The notes under the pieces were generated by a model. The model saw only the letters and a program-made list of their open reading frames with translations, was not told the DNA's origin and made no database searches. From contig JAJDTM010000057.1 of the NCBI GenBank assembly GCA_022827185.1, forward strand, positions 186,001-250,000: a stretch of 64,000 bases of DNA, given 5' to 3'. Both the position numbers and the translations under genes were made by a program. Positions 51,652 through 61,183 of this stretch are shown piece after piece (positions within the stretch are counted from its first letter, which is position 1; each line of letters begins with the position of its first letter). The DNA is from Candidatus Poribacteria bacterium. Lineage in GTDB: Bacteria > Poribacteria > WGA-4E > WGA-3G.

Positions 51652-52096
51652 TAATAGAAGCGAATTGCAATTTAATCGATGATATACCGATGCGGCGGGA
51701 ACACATTTTTACCGATTGCATAAAACATCACATACACTGTGCAGGGTGGTTTTATTTGCGGGTTTTGTGCCTGTAACACTAACATCTTTGCCACGTAACG
51801 ATTAAATGCTTGCTTAATTTTGCCACTTTTTGATAAAATAATAGAAAAATTCCCGCAAGGTTGAACATAAAAGTTAGGTGCCCGCTTTTCACTGACTTTT
51901 GACCTGTGCCATAGGTTCTGCGAATCCGATCCTACGGCTATATCGGTATCGGGAAATTTTAATGCTCGTTGGTAGGATGTTAATTGGATGGGCAAACATC
52001 ATACCCCAGTCGTCTTTGTTGTATTCTCGCTTGCCCATCTAAGATACTCAGTACTTAGTCTTGCGAGCGCGCAGACTTGATGAGGAGGATGAGTTA
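51652..52096 (+). other. Long untranslated leader of the surface operon
   Basis: About 445 bases with no convincing gene. It contains a hairpin-forming pair GATGGGCAA (51987) / TTGCCCATC (52032) and several T- and A-rich stretches. The region 51384-51528 upstream holds a GGGATTTCCGAATCCC palindrome. I do not recognise a known riboswitch class. A minus-strand frame of 107 codons (51672-51995) lacks a clear start signal and is not called. Confidence 0.4.
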
Positions 52097-55000
52097 ATGA
52101 AAAAACGAACACTCGTTTGTTTTTTGATTTTTACATTGTGTGTTTTTTACACCGCAATTCCGAACACAGTTTTCGGGCAAGAAGAGGAAGTTTCTCTCGC
52201 TCAAAAGGTTTATAACAAATACAAAGAGACGCTACAGGACGCGGAAGTTCAAAAACATCTTCCAGGAGTGCTTGAATCCCTTAGCGATCCTGCGACCTTA
52301 GAGAACCCGATTATTGCACAGCTCGGTGGTTTTGATAATGCTTTGAATTTGCTTCTTGGGAGTCCGGGTCTCATAACAAACCTTGTACCGGACGCAAGTC
52401 CCGAGATGATAGCACTTCTTGGAACAGAACCAATCCAAATAATGTTCAAGGATCCGGATGTTCGAACTCTGCTGCAGGATACGGAAGCTGTTAAAGAGCT
52501 TGCGGCGTTGCTTGATCTGGGAACCGATCCAGGCACTGACCCAGGAACCGATCCAGGCACGGATCCGGGAACCGATCCAGGCACGGATCCGGGAACCGAT
52601 CCAGGCACTGACCCAGGAACCGATCCAGGCACGGATCCGGGAACTGACCCAGGAACCGATCCAGGCACGGATCCGGGAACTGACCCAGGCACGGATCCGG
52701 GAACTGACCCAGGAACCGACCCGGGACAACCGATAGTTGAACCGCCAAAAGAGGAAGTTAAACCCGCATCTCCATTTGATCCGATAACACCGGCAAACGA
52801 GTCAACAATAGTTGGTGAATCTCGGCTTGGCGGGCTCTCACTGAACCCATTCTTTGAAGGAAGGCGAGCTGTAGAAGGCCTTATTAGAGATGCCAATCTT
52901 CAAGGACACACCGCGGACACTTTGGTTGACCTGATTCTTAACCAGGTTCCACCAGGATTACTCTCGAAAAACCAACTTGCATCCATTCGCTATGCGCTGA
53001 CATCAAAGTCTACCTCGATTTTCGACAATGAACCGAGCCAGTTGGATCTTGAGAATTTCGGGAATGCGATAACGCCTAAGCCCGTTGAACTCGCCTATTT
53101 GGATGTTCCAAACACCAAATACCTAACAAGGGATAACTTGAACCTTTACGTCCGTGTTCCATTGCCTGCAGCAGATATCGGCAATGTCACGTTAATGCTC
53201 CAGGATGGGAACGGGGCCATGCGCGAACAGGTTATTGATCTTCCTTCAGCGACCGTCTCTCACACCTTCCAATTGGATGAATCACTCGCTGCCACCAACT
53301 TGCCGGCATGGCCCACCTCAACCACTGGCTTGTTCTCTGGTGTGAACCTTCGGTACTCCTACGATCAATTGGGAGAATACGAGACGAAACCGATGATGGC
53401 AAGCACAGACGCTACGGGTAGTGTTGTTTGGGAAGCAGCCGTAGAAGATATTCCACTGGGTAGTAATGTCTACTACTACTTTGACGTAACGCCCTATGAG
53501 CCAGTCGCATTGGACATCCTAAGTCGTAACAAGCTGGTGCAACTGGCGCTAAATCCACCCGAAGATCCCGCCGAGTTATTGGGAGCCATTGCAAACGCAA
53601 GGTTGGATCCCCCGCTTACGATTGAGAACTGGTCGATGCCAGACCCACGCAATCTACAAATGGTAGAACGCGGGATTATTGAGCGTTTATTTACCCCTCA
53701 GGTCAATACTGCAATAGGCAATTTCATGAATCTGCCCGCAGTTCAAAAGATTATCGCGGGGCAACAACTCACTGGCGCGGATAGCCGTGAAATTGGGAGG
53801 GCACTGAACCGACTTCAGGGTCCACTCCTTCTCAGTGCTAGCGCACTCCTCGGTGAAATCGAAGATACAAAGGATCCGCTGCTGTCTTCCGTTTTCAGCG
53901 TTCCAGATATTGATCCAGCATCCCAATCGTTATGGGTTGCTAATATTGATTCAATCGCGGATAATAACTATTACTTAGCTGCTACTGTCAACGATACTGC
54001 AGGAGCCCCACTGGATCAGATACAGGAGCAATTCACTGTTGATACGACCGCACCAGAAGCAACAATCGCATTCACCCCTGAACTCAACGCTACCGGTTAT
54101 CGGAACAGCGAAGGTGTTTTTGTTGCTACCGCGCCTGCTTCCGGTGCCGCTACGCTCAACATTAGGGGGATACCTCAGTCCGCGCTTGATGCTGGTGAAT
54201 CGTATCTGTTTTTTCAAGAGGCTGAATTAGATTCTGATGGTAACTTCCAAAACGCTTGGCTGCCATTGACAATTGAGTCCACCATGGCATCATCCAAGAT
54301 TTTGCAAGCTGCGCTCAGCCAGAACCCAGAAGTCTTGAGACCGTTCGTTGGAGACAGTTTAACCGATGAACAGATATTAGGGCTCATTGAAACTGTAACC
54401 CCTGAGTTGATTTTGGGTCAGCTAACTCCAGCACTTATTCAAACGGAAGCGAACAAGCTTCTCGCGCAAAGCGATATAGCCATCCAGTTGGATGAATACC
54501 AAAGTCAAGTGATCCATGATATCTTAGGTGTTACATTCAAGCTCATTGATACACTCCTACCGGTCAGTTTTGAGTTTGTCCCTGGTGAAGGGTACGCCAT
54601 GACGATGCCTATTCAAGGTGAGGATATGTCCCTCGCGATTGGAAACTATGGCATTCGCGCACTTGGGATTGATACGCTCTTCAATATTAACGCCAGTGCA
54701 CCACACGCACGGCTCAGAATCGTTCCACCGGAATATGACAAAGCCAGCGTAACGTCTGTTGTGATTGGTGATTGTAACATGGACGGCGATATGGATGACC
54801 TCTATGAGAGTGGTCTCGTCGGTGATGTGACAATCTTCGGAAATACCACAGAAAATGTTATGCTAACCGTCACAGTGAACCATCGTTCGGCGCATCCTGC
54901 CACAGTTAGTGTCCAATATATGGATGCCACTGGCGCATGGCAAGAAATCGACAAACGTGATCTCGCTGGACTCGAAATGGGTTCAACATTGGAAATCCCG

Positions 55001-58000
55001 TGGAACGTCGCTGACTTTGAGGCATTGATAGGTGGCAAAGAGATGGGCGAGGTAATGGTGCGTGCCGTAGCCTCCAATCTACTCGTTGGAAACGATCTTA
55101 CTCCAACCGAAGACACTATTAAGTTAGATGCAGGTATCTGCCCGCTTGATCCAGAGGTTATCGCAATTACAGTGGATCCTGCAACGACGACCAATTCGGT
55201 TAGCGGCGCACCACAAGGCACGCTAATCCTTAATGCTTATACACCGAGCCGGACTTCTACAACCATTACTTCTGTCCGCTTGGCTGCTAAGGGTCCCCAA
55301 GATGCCGAATGGAAAACTGATAGCAGTGAAGTTGTTGACAACATTGGTGGTCAAGCACTTGCCGATCTCCTCGGTGATCTCGTCAATACTGTAGGACCTG
55401 ACAAGCCAATTGTCAATGTTGATAGTACTTACCAGAAATGGACAGTTTCCATAGATACCACAACGTTGATGGATACGATTACCAAAGGTAGTACTGATGA
55501 TAACCAATATGTCGTAATGGGATATGCCAATACCGATGGTGGCGAAATACCACCAATTCCCGGTGTTGAGGCAAAATTCTCGGTTGATAACATTGGTCCC
55601 ACAAACATTACTGCTGTTGCTGATGCTGATGGTGCCGTTGAAGCAAACGAAGATGGAAGTTATTCGGTCGGTGGACTCGTTGATAAATACGACGACACTG
55701 TCGAATCCCCGATGGTTACCTTTACCATCAAACCGGTATCTTATATGGCAACTTACGCATCGGTTATGTTGGTAACGGATGCTGAAGGTGTTTCTATTGA
55801 AAAGGCAACCGAAACTGCTGAAGGCAGTGGTGTTTTTGAGATAACCGTTAATGTCGGTATACTTGCTGACGGTGAATACCTCGAAAACGGAACCTATATG
55901 TTCCACGCTGTGGCTGTTGATGCTGAGGAAGCAGAAGTTCCTGAAACCGACGGAGCGAAAATCTCGGTGAATGTTGAAAATACTTACCGACCGGCTCCGG
56001 AAATTTTGGCAATAACGACGGATCCCGCAGCAGAGACTAACCCCGATAGCGGGGCACCGAAGGGAACCGTCACGGTCAATGCTTACTCTATTGGTGAAAC
56101 AACTTCTCCGCTTATCACGGCAATGGGCTTTGAAGCCAAACGTCGAAACGATGACGATTCCATGTGGAAAGAGGTTGGCACAACTGAAGAAGGGATTGCT
56201 GTTACTTCCGAAGAAGTTCAAGAACTACAGCAGCTAAATGTTGATGCCCTCGCTGACCTCATTACGGTTGCAGCTGGAAAGGCCGCGGGGAGCGCGGAGC
56301 CTTCACCCATTCATCGATATCACGCCTATCAAAAATGGACGGTTGATATAGATACCGTAGCGTTGGAACTTTCAGACACCATTGACAAGGATAGTCCCGC
56401 AGCGCGGGATGCTTCTAAGGATGACAACCCGTACATCGTACGTGCAGTCGCAATTTCTGCAGCAGACGAAGGCGAAACGCCATCTCCTGATGGTGTTAAC
56501 TCAACATTCTCACTTGATAATGTTGATGATGTCGCGCCGTTAGGTCCAACGAACATTGTCGCTGTTGCTGACGTTGCTGGTATGATTGAAGCAAACGAAG
56601 ATGGTAGTTATACTGTCGGTGGGATTGTTGATGATACAGTTCCTTCACCGATAGCAATATTTACCGCTGAACCGACTGCTGATCCTGCTACCTACGCATC
56701 AGTCAACTTGGTGCAAACCACAGGAGAGGTTTCTGAAACTGTTGCCGAAGGTGAAGCCGGTGTGCTTGACCTTACAATTGATGTCGGACTGCTTGAAAAT
56801 GGAACTTATATGTTCCACGCTTTAGCCGTTGATGAATCCGGTAACGTGCAAACCGATGAGTCACCGATGATAACGGTGCATGTCCTGAACTTCCGAGTCT
56901 CTGATGTTACTGACATAGCAGTTATTGCCGTTGATGGAACGGACGTCGCGGAAGCCCCTGCAGAACCGATTCCACTTCGTGGATCCGTCACTGTCAGTTT
57001 CATGGTTGCAAACGGTTCATTAGCAGCAGAGGAACTCAGTGGTGCAGTAGATGGTAGTGAAGTACCGAGCGAAAGTGCTGAAGATCCCGAAAATACCTTC
57101 TCGCTGAAGGTAGAGGTCGGCGCACTCGTAGACGGTGTCTATACACCTGACGGTGTGGTCACAAAACGGAACGGTTCGGTTGCTTTCCCAATAACAACGG
57201 TTAATGTGGATAACACCGGTCCGATGGTTACCATCGAATCACCGACGGAAGATGAAACGGTAGAAAGTCTGCCGACCATCCGAGCAACCTATCATGACGG
57301 TGCCGGAGCGGGTGTTGACGGGGCGACTGGAAGTCTCGCATTGGCACGCCTCCAACCGCCTGATGAAGCCGAAATAGTTGTTGACCAAGCGGATCTTGAC
57401 AAAGATGCTGCAAGTTTGGTTTACACCCGCAGCGAACCACTCGCGGGTGGTGCCTATCGTGTGACTGTTCAAGTTGCCGATAATCTCGGCAACGTCGGTG
57501 AAGGGTCCGCTGAGTTTGCAGTCACTGGTACTGCACCAATGGTTGCGATTCAATCACCCGCTTCAGGGCAAACCTTCGAGCACGGCGAACCGCTTATCAG
57601 TGGTGAATTTTCCGGTGCTGGCACTGTTGAGGTAACCACATTCACTATCAATGATGTTGATGCTACACCAGAGGTAGACGGAAACCGATTCTCTTATACC
57701 CCTGAGGCAGCATTAGGCGATGGGAATCATACGGTTGTTGTCGCAGTCACTGACGGTGATGGTAATACGGCGCAGACATCTGTTACCTTTGCGGTAGAGA
57801 TGCCGAAAGACACAACGCCGCCAATTATCTCCGCAGCCGCACCCAATGGGGTCATCAAGGATGCAGATCACGATAAAGTCGGGTCAGCAAAGATCTCAGC
57901 GGTTGTAACTGACGAGCAATCTGCTATTTCCTCTGTGAAATACAGTATAAATGGTGGTCAGCTCCGTTCCATAGCCAAATCGAATATCGTTGGTGGAAAG

Positions 58001-59089
58001 ATCGAGGCTCCGATAGACTTTAATGCACACGGTCCAGGTCTGTACAACGTACGACTCGTTGCAACCAGCGAAGGTGGTACCACGGAATATACCTGGAGCT
58101 TCACGCTCATTGTTGATAATGTCAAGCCTGTAATCACCTCAATCACCCCGTCTGGAACGATCCGTGGTGGACTCCCGGTTATCTCCGCGAGTGCCAACGA
58201 CGAATCAGGCGTTTCTAAAATGACGATTACCGTATGGGATAGTGCCGGTAAAGAGGTGAAAGGCAAGGCCGCAAATGATAGTGGAAAGGATGTTGAAGGT
58301 ATCACCCGTGTGGATTTCAATCTTGAAGCACCGCTTGAAGAGGGGGTCTACACGATTGAAGTCCGCGCGACGGATCCATACGACAACTCCGCTTCGGCGA
58401 AAGGGATTTTCACGATCGATTTCGATACCGCCGCACCGGTCATCACGATGGCTTCACCCCAAAATGAAGCACGTTTGACCAACCGCCGGCCCCTGATTTC
58501 GATCGCCTATGCAGATGCCGAATCCGGTGTAGATGTTGATTCTATCCGATTCATTTTCAATTCCAACGTGATTAACCTCAAACCGAATCAGAAGACGGCT
58601 TCGCAGGTGCTATATAGACCAGAGGCTGATCTGCCATTCGGGCAACATACGGTTAAACTTGAAGTGTCTGACATGGCGCATAAAGAGGGCAACGTCTCTG
58701 AAAAGAACAAAGGTGCCCGTGAAGCGAACATGGCAGCCTATGAGTTTACGTTCTTTGTTGAAAGTGTCGAGGGTCCGATATTGGTGGCGCGTCCGGTCAA
58801 TGTTCCTAACCCGTTCAAGGACGAGACTCACATATCTTTCGCACTGACCCGGCAATCCGTAGTGAGCATCGCCATTTATGACAGCACACTCCGTCCAGTT
58901 CGTGTCCTTATGGATAATAAGATTCTGGACGCTGGCAATTATTTTGGCAAGGATGGCGGGATCTTGTGGAATGGAAAATCTTCTGGAGACGAAGAAGACT
59001 TAGCTCGAGGTATCTACTTCTGTCAGATTATTGTCGGAGACGGTATCGAGCCTGAATACGCCATTCTCAAACTCGCACTGACGCGCTAA
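52097..59089 (+). CDS. Giant secreted Ig-like repeat adhesin with T9SS/FlgD-like C-terminus
   Basis: A 2330-residue exported protein. A signal peptide (MKKRTLVCFLIFTLCVFYTAI) is followed by a helical region (~35-140), 17 GTDP units (~142-209) and a long array of Ig/cadherin-like beta-domains with recurring VDTTAPEATI, VDNIGPTNI, VDNTGPMVTI and FDTAAPVITM borders. A ~300-residue module is duplicated in tandem (~1018-1297 and ~1300-1597; both begin PE-x-x-AIT-x-DPA and include the VEANEDGSY segment). The last ~95 residues read NVPNPFKDETHISFAL...GIYFCQIIVGD, a sorting/FlgD-Ig domain. GAGGAGGATGAG precedes the ATG. It heads an operon with a PorV-like and a LysM protein and is presumably displayed on the cell surface. 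Confidence 0.9.
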   Translation: MKKRTLVCFLIFTLCVFYTAIPNTVFGQEEEVSLAQKVYNKYKETLQDAEVQKHLPGVLESLSDPATLENPIIAQLGGFDNALNLLLGSPGLITNLVPDASPEMIALLGTEPIQIMFKDPDVRTLLQDTEAVKELAALLDLGTDPGTDPGTDPGTDPGTDPGTDPGTDPGTDPGTDPGTDPGTDPGTDPGTDPGTDPGTDPGTDPGTDPGQPIVEPPKEEVKPASPFDPITPANESTIVGESRLGGLSLNPFFEGRRAVEGLIRDANLQGHTADTLVDLILNQVPPGLLSKNQLASIRYALTSKSTSIFDNEPSQLDLENFGNAITPKPVELAYLDVPNTKYLTRDNLNLYVRVPLPAADIGNVTLMLQDGNGAMREQVIDLPSATVSHTFQLDESLAATNLPAWPTSTTGLFSGVNLRYSYDQLGEYETKPMMASTDATGSVVWEAAVEDIPLGSNVYYYFDVTPYEPVALDILSRNKLVQLALNPPEDPAELLGAIANARLDPPLTIENWSMPDPRNLQMVERGIIERLFTPQVNTAIGNFMNLPAVQKIIAGQQLTGADSREIGRALNRLQGPLLLSASALLGEIEDTKDPLLSSVFSVPDIDPASQSLWVANIDSIADNNYYLAATVNDTAGAPLDQIQEQFTVDTTAPEATIAFTPELNATGYRNSEGVFVATAPASGAATLNIRGIPQSALDAGESYLFFQEAELDSDGNFQNAWLPLTIESTMASSKILQAALSQNPEVLRPFVGDSLTDEQILGLIETVTPELILGQLTPALIQTEANKLLAQSDIAIQLDEYQSQVIHDILGVTFKLIDTLLPVSFEFVPGEGYAMTMPIQGEDMSLAIGNYGIRALGIDTLFNINASAPHARLRIVPPEYDKASVTSVVIGDCNMDGDMDDLYESGLVGDVTIFGNTTENVMLTVTVNHRSAHPATVSVQYMDATGAWQEIDKRDLAGLEMGSTLEIPWNVADFEALIGGKEMGEVMVRAVASNLLVGNDLTPTEDTIKLDAGICPLDPEVIAITVDPATTTNSVSGAPQGTLILNAYTPSRTSTTITSVRLAAKGPQDAEWKTDSSEVVDNIGGQALADLLGDLVNTVGPDKPIVNVDSTYQKWTVSIDTTTLMDTITKGSTDDNQYVVMGYANTDGGEIPPIPGVEAKFSVDNIGPTNITAVADADGAVEANEDGSYSVGGLVDKYDDTVESPMVTFTIKPVSYMATYASVMLVTDAEGVSIEKATETAEGSGVFEITVNVGILADGEYLENGTYMFHAVAVDAEEAEVPETDGAKISVNVENTYRPAPEILAITTDPAAETNPDSGAPKGTVTVNAYSIGETTSPLITAMGFEAKRRNDDDSMWKEVGTTEEGIAVTSEEVQELQQLNVDALADLITVAAGKAAGSAEPSPIHRYHAYQKWTVDIDTVALELSDTIDKDSPAARDASKDDNPYIVRAVAISAADEGETPSPDGVNSTFSLDNVDDVAPLGPTNIVAVADVAGMIEANEDGSYTVGGIVDDTVPSPIAIFTAEPTADPATYASVNLVQTTGEVSETVAEGEAGVLDLTIDVGLLENGTYMFHALAVDESGNVQTDESPMITVHVLNFRVSDVTDIAVIAVDGTDVAEAPAEPIPLRGSVTVSFMVANGSLAAEELSGAVDGSEVPSESAEDPENTFSLKVEVGALVDGVYTPDGVVTKRNGSVAFPITTVNVDNTGPMVTIESPTEDETVESLPTIRATYHDGAGAGVDGATGSLALARLQPPDEAEIVVDQADLDKDAASLVYTRSEPLAGGAYRVTVQVADNLGNVGEGSAEFAVTGTAPMVAIQSPASGQTFEHGEPLISGEFSGAGTVEVTTFTINDVDATPEVDGNRFSYTPEAALGDGNHTVVVAVTDGDGNTAQTSVTFAVEMPKDTTPPIISAAAPNGVIKDADHDKVGSAKISAVVTDEQSAISSVKYSINGGQLRSIAKSNIVGGKIEAPIDFNAHGPGLYNVRLVATSEGGTTEYTWSFTLIVDNVKPVITSITPSGTIRGGLPVISASANDESGVSKMTITVWDSAGKEVKGKAANDSGKDVEGITRVDFNLEAPLEEGVYTIEVRATDPYDNSASAKGIFTIDFDTAAPVITMASPQNEARLTNRRPLISIAYADAESGVDVDSIRFIFNSNVINLKPNQKTASQVLYRPEADLPFGQHTVKLEVSDMAHKEGNVSEKNKGAREANMAAYEFTFFVESVEGPILVARPVNVPNPFKDETHISFALTRQSVVSIAIYDSTLRPVRVLMDNKILDAGNYFGKDGGILWNGKSSGDEEDLARGIYFCQIIVGDGIEPEYAILKLALTR
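52520..52723 (+). repeat. Tandem 12-bp coding repeat, 17 units (GTDP)
   Basis: Seventeen 12-bp units (GGAACCGATCCA, GGCACGGATCCG and GGAACTGACCCA types), all encoding Gly-Thr-Asp-Pro. The order of the variants suggests growth by 24- and 36-bp steps. Because the unit is a multiple of three and has no stop in any frame, copy number can change without breaking the gene. Confidence 0.95.
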
Positions 59090-59110
59090 GTAAATGGCAG
59101 TCCGCATGTC

Positions 59111-59136
59111 GGGAACTGGACCCCCGTTCAGTTCCC
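59111..59136 (+). terminator. Hairpin between adhesin and PorV-like gene
   Basis: GGGAACTG pairs with CAGTTCCC around a 10-base loop, without a T-run. It is better seen as an mRNA-stabilising or partial-stop hairpin than a full terminator. Confidence 0.35.
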
Positions 59137-59163
59137 GGTGTGGACAGTCTTTTGGAGGATATA

Positions 59164-60177
59164 ATGTTAATGACAAAGCAAATTGCTAAATGGGTTTCTA
59201 AAAAGTGCCCAAAATTGCTATGCGGTTTAATACCACTTTTCTTTCTTATCCTAACGGTGGCGCCGGTCAGTTTTGCCGGAGTGAATGCCATGCCACACCT
59301 ACGGCTTGGTGCCGGTGCACGCTCAATCGGCTTAGGCGGTGCCTTCACGGCAATCGCCGATGACGCCACCGCAACAGTCTGGAATCCAGCAGGACTCGGA
59401 TCCGCAGCGGATTTAAGTCTTAATCTTTCAACCCAACAACTTGACCTTGATAGAAGCCACAACTTCATCGCACTGACGAAAGCGCTCGGTTCAGCGGGTT
59501 CTATCGGGCTTGCTGTTGTAAATGCTGGTATCAGTGGTATCCCCGTCTACGATGAGCGGACAGCATTTTCTACTAAGTTTGACTATAGTGAGTTTAACTA
59601 TAGTGCAAACGCCTATTCGCTCTCTTATGGCATCGGTATCGGGAACTTCGGCATCGGTTTAACAGGACGATGGCTGATGGATAACTTCGGTTTAGACAGC
59701 GTTGAAAACCAGAGCGGATTTGGGGGCGTCGATGTTGGATTGATGGGGCATGCCCTGCACATAGATGTCGGCGAGGAAAAAGTGCCGACTTTCCATTATG
59801 GCGTTGTTGCTAAATATCTCGGCGCATCCCTCGGTGATGACACCGTTCCTATGGTCGTCAATGTCGGTTTAGCCTACAACCTCTATATGGGCAACGTCGT
59901 CACATTCGCAGCGGATGTCGAACAAGAGTTCGTCAACCTTGTCGAGAGTGCAACGAGCTTACGGCTCGGGGCTGAATACACGCTCGTCACTTACAAATCC
60001 ACTGCCTTGTCAATTCGTGGTGGTGTCAAAGCTTCACGCGATGTACAGAACCTCTTTGGAGGGTTTGGTGTGAACATAGGCGGGCTGCAGATTGACTATG
60101 CTATTCAGGATGGCATGGCGAGTGATATTGACGGTGTCGGATCAACTCACTTTGCTTCCCTCTCTTATAGATTCTAA
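59164..60177 (+). CDS. PorV/UPF0164-like outer-membrane beta-barrel protein
   Basis: A 337-residue exported protein. After a signal peptide (LLCGLIPLFFLILTVAPVSFA) comes MPHLRLGAGARSIGLGGAFTAIADDATATVWNPAGLG, whose key elements GARSIGLGGAF and WNPAGL are the hallmark of PorV/PorQ and related FadL-type barrels. The rest alternates as beta strands and ends in an aromatic residue (LSYRF), the outer-membrane insertion signal. GGAGG lies 5 bases before the ATG at 59164. PorV is the shuttle component of type 9 secretion. Its place after a protein with a T9SS-like C-terminus supports such a role here. Confidence 0.85.
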   Translation: MLMTKQIAKWVSKKCPKLLCGLIPLFFLILTVAPVSFAGVNAMPHLRLGAGARSIGLGGAFTAIADDATATVWNPAGLGSAADLSLNLSTQQLDLDRSHNFIALTKALGSAGSIGLAVVNAGISGIPVYDERTAFSTKFDYSEFNYSANAYSLSYGIGIGNFGIGLTGRWLMDNFGLDSVENQSGFGGVDVGLMGHALHIDVGEEKVPTFHYGVVAKYLGASLGDDTVPMVVNVGLAYNLYMGNVVTFAADVEQEFVNLVESATSLRLGAEYTLVTYKSTALSIRGGVKASRDVQNLFGGFGVNIGGLQIDYAIQDGMASDIDGVGSTHFASLSYRF

Positions 60178-60189
60178 AGGAGAAAACGT

Positions 60190-61053
60190 ATGAAAATGAT
60201 AAGAGGCACTCTGAAGTTGGCACTGATTCTGTACATCTGCGCAGCACTCAGTGGCGTTTATGTCCTATCCGCCTCGGCACGAATTACACCGCACGAAGGC
60301 GATGATGACACTATACTCATTACTATTGAAAAGGGAGATACCCTCTGGGATCTCTGCCAAGAGCACCTCGAGGACCCACTCCGGTGGCGTGAACTGAGTA
60401 AGTACAATGACTTCACTAATCCGCATCTCATCTACCCCGGCGAAAAATTGCGTATTCCACTCTCTATGGCAAAAGATGCTGTTGATATCGCTGAAGACGA
60501 GCTGCAGCAGCAGCGGGAAGAACTTGAAAAGCTAAAAGCGGAATTATCCGAATCCGAAGCAACCCGGGATAAACTTGAGGCGGAAATTAAAGCACTCAAT
60601 AAGAATTCGCTTAAACTTGAGGCGCAACTCAAGGAGCTTGAGGCCAGTCTGAAATCACAAACAGAATTGATGCAGGCTGTTACAGACTCAGGAAGCGAAA
60701 TCGCTTCCGGTATCAAAGAATCTCTTGAAGCCAACAAAAAAGCGCTTCTCGATGCAATCGCTCACCTCGATGAGCATCTTGCTGGGATCAATAAGATGAT
60801 CAAAGAGCACAAAATGGCAGAGGAAGCAACGCAGGCGGTCATTGAGTCTATCCAAGGGGACGTGAAGACGCTTTTGACACAGGTTGAGACGAACCAAAAG
60901 GCAATCAAAGAAGTCAAGATGATGCTTAAGGATGCCAAAGGTGTACACGAGGAAGCTTCTACGTCCAAACGTGCTTTGGTGTTCCTGACAACGGTCGCAG
61001 CAGGTATCGGATGGTTTGCTATAAACGCTATCGGTGGACGCAGCGGCGAATAA
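60190..61053 (+). CDS. LysM domain protein with long coiled coil and C-terminal membrane helix
   Basis: A 287-residue protein. A signal sequence or anchor (LALILYICAALSGVYVL) is followed by a LysM domain (~45-98: ITIEKGDTLWDLCQEHL...NPHLIYPGEKLRIP) that binds peptidoglycan. A coiled coil runs over ~100-260, and a final hydrophobic helix follows (ALVFLTTVAAGIGWFAINAI). It could tether a surface structure to the cell wall. It starts 12 bases after the PorV-like gene with AAAGGAG, completing the surface operon, and a strong terminator follows. Confidence 0.85.
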   Translation: MKMIRGTLKLALILYICAALSGVYVLSASARITPHEGDDDTILITIEKGDTLWDLCQEHLEDPLRWRELSKYNDFTNPHLIYPGEKLRIPLSMAKDAVDIAEDELQQQREELEKLKAELSESEATRDKLEAEIKALNKNSLKLEAQLKELEASLKSQTELMQAVTDSGSEIASGIKESLEANKKALLDAIAHLDEHLAGINKMIKEHKMAEEATQAVIESIQGDVKTLLTQVETNQKAIKEVKMMLKDAKGVHEEASTSKRALVFLTTVAAGIGWFAINAIGGRSGE

Positions 61054-61074
61054 TCTGGACGCATTACCTTTTAG

Positions 61075-61111
61075 GCAGGGAAGGTGTTTCAACCACCTCC
61101 CTGCTTTTTTT
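61075..61111 (+). terminator. Strong intrinsic terminator of the surface operon
   Basis: GCAGGGAAGGTG pairs with CACC-TCCCTGC (one bulge) and is followed by T7. Confidence 0.85.
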
Positions 61112-61183
61112 ATACGAGGCACGTAGAACCAAGATGCTGGTCGGGTCTTGATTCCCTCACCATCGCTAAAAGGTCTTGGGTAT

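Noticed and set aside
51672..51995. Minus-strand 107-codon frame upstream of the adhesin
   Set aside because: No recognisable domain or ribosome site, and it lies across the leader of the surface operon; kept only as a remark.
51900..52060. Possible cyclic-di-GMP riboswitch suggested by a GGGCAAAC segment
   Set aside because: The other conserved parts of that class (GCAAAGC-type and GGACGCA-type elements) are not present.
52520..52723. CRISPR-like array from regular short repeats
   Set aside because: Units are 12 bp, contiguous without spacers and in frame as GTDP codons. No CRISPR array or cas gene was seen anywhere in the window.
52249..52896. Minus-strand 215-codon frame with (PGSV)n repeats across the adhesin repeat region
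   Set aside because: It exists only because the 12-bp repeat has no stop in any frame; it lies entirely inside the adhesin gene and has no start signal.
55223..56221. Minus-strand 332-codon frame inside the adhesin gene
   Set aside because: Composition is rich in Cys, Phe, Arg and Ser without any domain, typical of an antisense shadow of an acidic Ig-repeat gene.
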